Translations under genes and position numbers: made by a program
Shown: piece by piece, positions 61,832 to 64,000 of the stretch
Layout: every line of letters begins with the position of its first letter
Numbering within the stretch: the first letter of the stretch is position 1
Origin: Tenacibaculum sp. 190524A05c
Lineage (GTDB): Bacteria > Bacteroidota > Bacteroidia > Flavobacteriales > Flavobacteriaceae
Direction of reading: 5' to 3'
Length of the DNA stretch: 64,000 bases
Assembly (NCBI RefSeq): GCF_964036595.1
Contig: NZ_OZ038523.1
Location: forward strand, 3,168,501-3,232,500
The notes under the pieces: model-generated
Seen by the model: the letters and a program-made list of their open reading frames with translations, nothing else
What the model was told of the DNA's origin: nothing
Database searches by the model: none

Positions 61832-63037
61832 ATGGGCTTAAAACAAAATTTACATAATTTAAAAGAAAAGTATAAAGGAAAGAAAATAGCTCCATTATTT
61901 AATGGTTTTCATACTTTCTTATACTTGCCTAATGAAACTACTCACGGAGGGACTCATATTAAGGCAGCAGATGATTTAAAGCGTACAATGAATACTGTAA
62001 TCATGGCATTAATTCCATGTTTACTTTTCGGTATGTTTAATGCTGGTTATCAACATCACCTAGCAACAGGAGAAGTTGAAAGAATTACTGGTTTTTTTAG
62101 TGGTAACTTTTGGAACTTATCTAACTTATGGGTTGGAATTGTAAAAGTATTACCATTAGTAATTGTTTCCTATACAGTAGGATTAGCAATTGAATTTGTG
62201 TTCTGTATTATTAAAGGACATGAAATTGAAGAAGGATATTTAGTAACAGGAATGTTAGTACCATTAATTGTTCCAGTTGATTTGCCATTATGGATGTTAG
62301 CCGTAGCAGTTGCTTTCGGTGTTGTAATTGGTAAGGAAGTTTTTGGAGGAACAGGAATGAATATCTTAAACCCAGCATTAACTATTCGTGCATTTTTATT
62401 CTTCGCATATCCAACTTGGATGTCTGGAGATAAAGTATGGGTTCACGACGCAGTAAATAGAGCTGGAACTGCTGATGCAATTTCAGGAGAGACTATTTTA
62501 GGTAGTTATGCACAAAACCAAGAAGTAGCATATTCTATGTTTGAAAAGTTCTTTGGTTTTATTCCAGGTTCTGTTGGTGAAACTTCTGCATTCTTAATTT
62601 TAGTAGGAGCAGCATTTTTAATCTTTACGAAAATTGGAAGTTGGAGAATTATTATTTCTACTTTCTTAGGAGCTGCTGCAATGGGATTAATTTTTAATGC
62701 TATTGCTGACGCAGGAGTGATTACTGAATCAAGCAAGTTTTACGGATTAATGAGCGCAGATTGGTACGATCACTTAATTATCGGAGGATTAGCATTTGGA
62801 GCTGTATACATGGCAACTGATCCAGTAACCGCTTCACAAACAAATAAAGGAAAATGGATTTACGGTTTCTTAATTGGATTTATTTCAATTATGATTCGTG
62901 TATTCAACCCAGCATATCCAGAAGGAGTATTCTTAGCAATTTTATTAATGAATGTTTTCGCTCCAACTATTGACCACTATGTAGTTCAAGGAAATGTGAA
63001 GAAAAGATTAAAACGTTTAAAAGCTAAAGCTGCTTAA
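61832..63037 (+). CDS. nqrB: Na+-NQR subunit B
   Basis: 401 residues with about ten membrane helices; binds FMN covalently, riboflavin and quinone. NILNPALTIRAFLFFAYP and YMATDPVTASQTNKG are family landmarks. The predicted flavinylation site reads DAISGETILG near residue 213-222; in most family members the position before Thr is Ala (SGAT), here Glu, which is noted as an oddity. Confidence 0.96.
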   Translation: MGLKQNLHNLKEKYKGKKIAPLFNGFHTFLYLPNETTHGGTHIKAADDLKRTMNTVIMALIPCLLFGMFNAGYQHHLATGEVERITGFFSGNFWNLSNLWVGIVKVLPLVIVSYTVGLAIEFVFCIIKGHEIEEGYLVTGMLVPLIVPVDLPLWMLAVAVAFGVVIGKEVFGGTGMNILNPALTIRAFLFFAYPTWMSGDKVWVHDAVNRAGTADAISGETILGSYAQNQEVAYSMFEKFFGFIPGSVGETSAFLILVGAAFLIFTKIGSWRIIISTFLGAAAMGLIFNAIADAGVITESSKFYGLMSADWYDHLIIGGLAFGAVYMATDPVTASQTNKGKWIYGFLIGFISIMIRVFNPAYPEGVFLAILLMNVFAPTIDHYVVQGNVKKRLKRLKAKAA

Positions 63038-63039
63038 TT

Positions 63040-63780
63040 ATGAGTAAGAAAACAGATAGTAATTTATATACAGTACTATTCGCTATAGGAATGGTATTAG
63101 TAGTAGGTGCGTTGTTAGCTTTTACAGCGTCATCTCTTCGCCCAATGATTGATGCAAATAAACGTATCGAGAAGCAACAAAATATCTTGTATGCAATGGG
63201 TGTAAATGAAAATGATGAAACAAGTGCAACTTTTGTTTCTAAAGATAAAGTTGCAGGTGAATTCACTAAATACATCACTAAGCAATTAGTAATCGAAGGA
63301 GAGAATATCTCAGAGGATGAAAAGGCTTATTTAATTGATGTAAAGAAACAACAAGCATTAGCAAAAGAAGGAAAAACTAGAAAGTTACCTTTATTTGTTG
63401 GAGAAAAAGAGGGGAAAACTTTCTACATCGCTCCAATTAGAGGAAAAGGTCTTTGGGATGCTATTTGGGGTTATGTTGCAATGGATAAAAATATGGTAGT
63501 TCAAGGTGTTTTCTTTGATCACAAAGGAGAAACTCCTGGTTTAGGAGCTAACATAAAGCAACGTTTCTTTATGGATGACTTTACAGGAGAAGATTTAATG
63601 AGTAACGGTCAATTCAAAGGAATTGCAGTTTCTAAATCAAATGCTGATCCTAAGAATGAAGATAAAAATGATAATGAGGTAGATGCAATTGCTGGAGCAA
63701 CAATTACTGGAGACGGTGTTGCTGCAATGATTAAGACAGAGTTAAAGTTGTACGTACCTTACTTTAAAACATTAAAATAA
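63040..63780 (+). CDS. nqrC: Na+-NQR subunit C
   Basis: 246 residues, one N-terminal membrane helix (VLFAIGMVLVVGALLAF) and a periplasmic FMN-binding domain with the flavinylation motif AIAGATITGDGV, Thr being the FMN acceptor. 2 bp after nqrB. Confidence 0.96.
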   Translation: MSKKTDSNLYTVLFAIGMVLVVGALLAFTASSLRPMIDANKRIEKQQNILYAMGVNENDETSATFVSKDKVAGEFTKYITKQLVIEGENISEDEKAYLIDVKKQQALAKEGKTRKLPLFVGEKEGKTFYIAPIRGKGLWDAIWGYVAMDKNMVVQGVFFDHKGETPGLGANIKQRFFMDDFTGEDLMSNGQFKGIAVSKSNADPKNEDKNDNEVDAIAGATITGDGVAAMIKTELKLYVPYFKTLK

Positions 63781-63781
63781 T

Positions 63782-64000
63782 ATGGGACTTTTATCAAAAA
63801 AAGACGCGAAATTAATCACGGATCCATTAGCGGATAACAATCCAATTACGATTCAAGTATTAGGTATTTGTTCTGCTTTAGCGATTACTGCAGAATTAAA
63901 GGCTTCTATAGTGATGTCTATTTCTGTATTATTTGTATTAGGAATAGGTAACGTAGTAATCTCTTTAATGAGAAATATTATTCCATCTAAAATTAGAATT
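63782..64000 (+). CDS. nqrD: Na+-NQR subunit D (3' end outside window)
   Basis: The first 73 residues of NqrD: the start MGLLSKKDAKLITDPLADNN and the segment IQVLGICSALAITAELK are typical of this membrane subunit. It begins 1 bp after nqrC; nqrE and nqrF are expected beyond the window. Confidence 0.93.
   Translation, partial: MGLLSKKDAKLITDPLADNNPITIQVLGICSALAITAELKASIVMSISVLFVLGIGNVVISLMRNIIPSKIRI

Overview
The window looks like a low-GC chromosomal segment from a marine member of the Bacteroidetes, family Flavobacteriaceae (Tenacibaculum/Polaribacter-like; the genus is a guess). Supporting signs are promoters of the TTG / TAnnTTTG type, A-rich start regions in place of Shine-Dalgarno sites, a type IX secretion plug protein, a secreted DUF1501/DUF1800 pair with a T9SS-like C-terminus, a complete moxR-DUF58-bat operon and a Na+-NQR operon. 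No rRNA, CRISPR array, transposase or integrase was seen.

The most unusual part is 1.34-3.9 kb. Two short leader ORFs (1361-1459 and 1794-1922) are each followed by an intrinsic terminator (1501-1530 and 1947-1979). Then comes an array of 14 tRNA or tRNA-like genes (2001-3819), interrupted by a YkuK/RNase H-fold gene and closed by a strong terminator. Codons 7-21 of the first leader, HSKQLGLCSYDFRPR, contain exactly one codon for each of the 14 array anticodons plus one Gly. The second leader covers the same 14 within codons 2-28. In both leaders a segment just downstream of the test codons can pair with the 5' arm of the terminator. I read this as a ribosome-stalling attenuator that releases a reserve tRNA set when any member of that set becomes limiting (inference). 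Several of the tRNAs are odd: two Leu tRNAs lack the long variable arm, Ser and Phe carry a 16-nt palindrome in the T-loop, and the Ser gene has an intron-like insert.

3.9-15.3 kb holds an AhpD-like gene with an autoregulated TetR, cydAB, a zinc-ribbon gene flanked by a 37-bp duplication of the 3' end of tex, tex itself, and two secreted paralogues around a histone-deacetylase-family gene. 15.4-33.7 kb holds an AraC-type regulator, DoxX, metG, a probably Fur-controlled flavin/haem electron-transfer operon (ankyrin, DUF2271, PepSY-reductase), an LD-carboxypeptidase, two tandem thioredoxin-like paralogues, an SDR, cvpA and a SulP/carbonic anhydrase pair.

33.8-42.6 kb is the minus-strand moxR-DUF58-bat operon. 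A 578-bp gap follows with a promoter- and terminator-bounded small transcript candidate. 43.2-64 kb holds housekeeping and repair genes (lpxH-like, MOSC, tadA, ogt, tatD, aminotransferase, desaturase, rsmG), the DUF1501/DUF1800 secreted pair, pruA, an NRDE protein, DUF3667, apaG, the T9SS plug protein, and nqrABC with the start of nqrD, which runs off the window.
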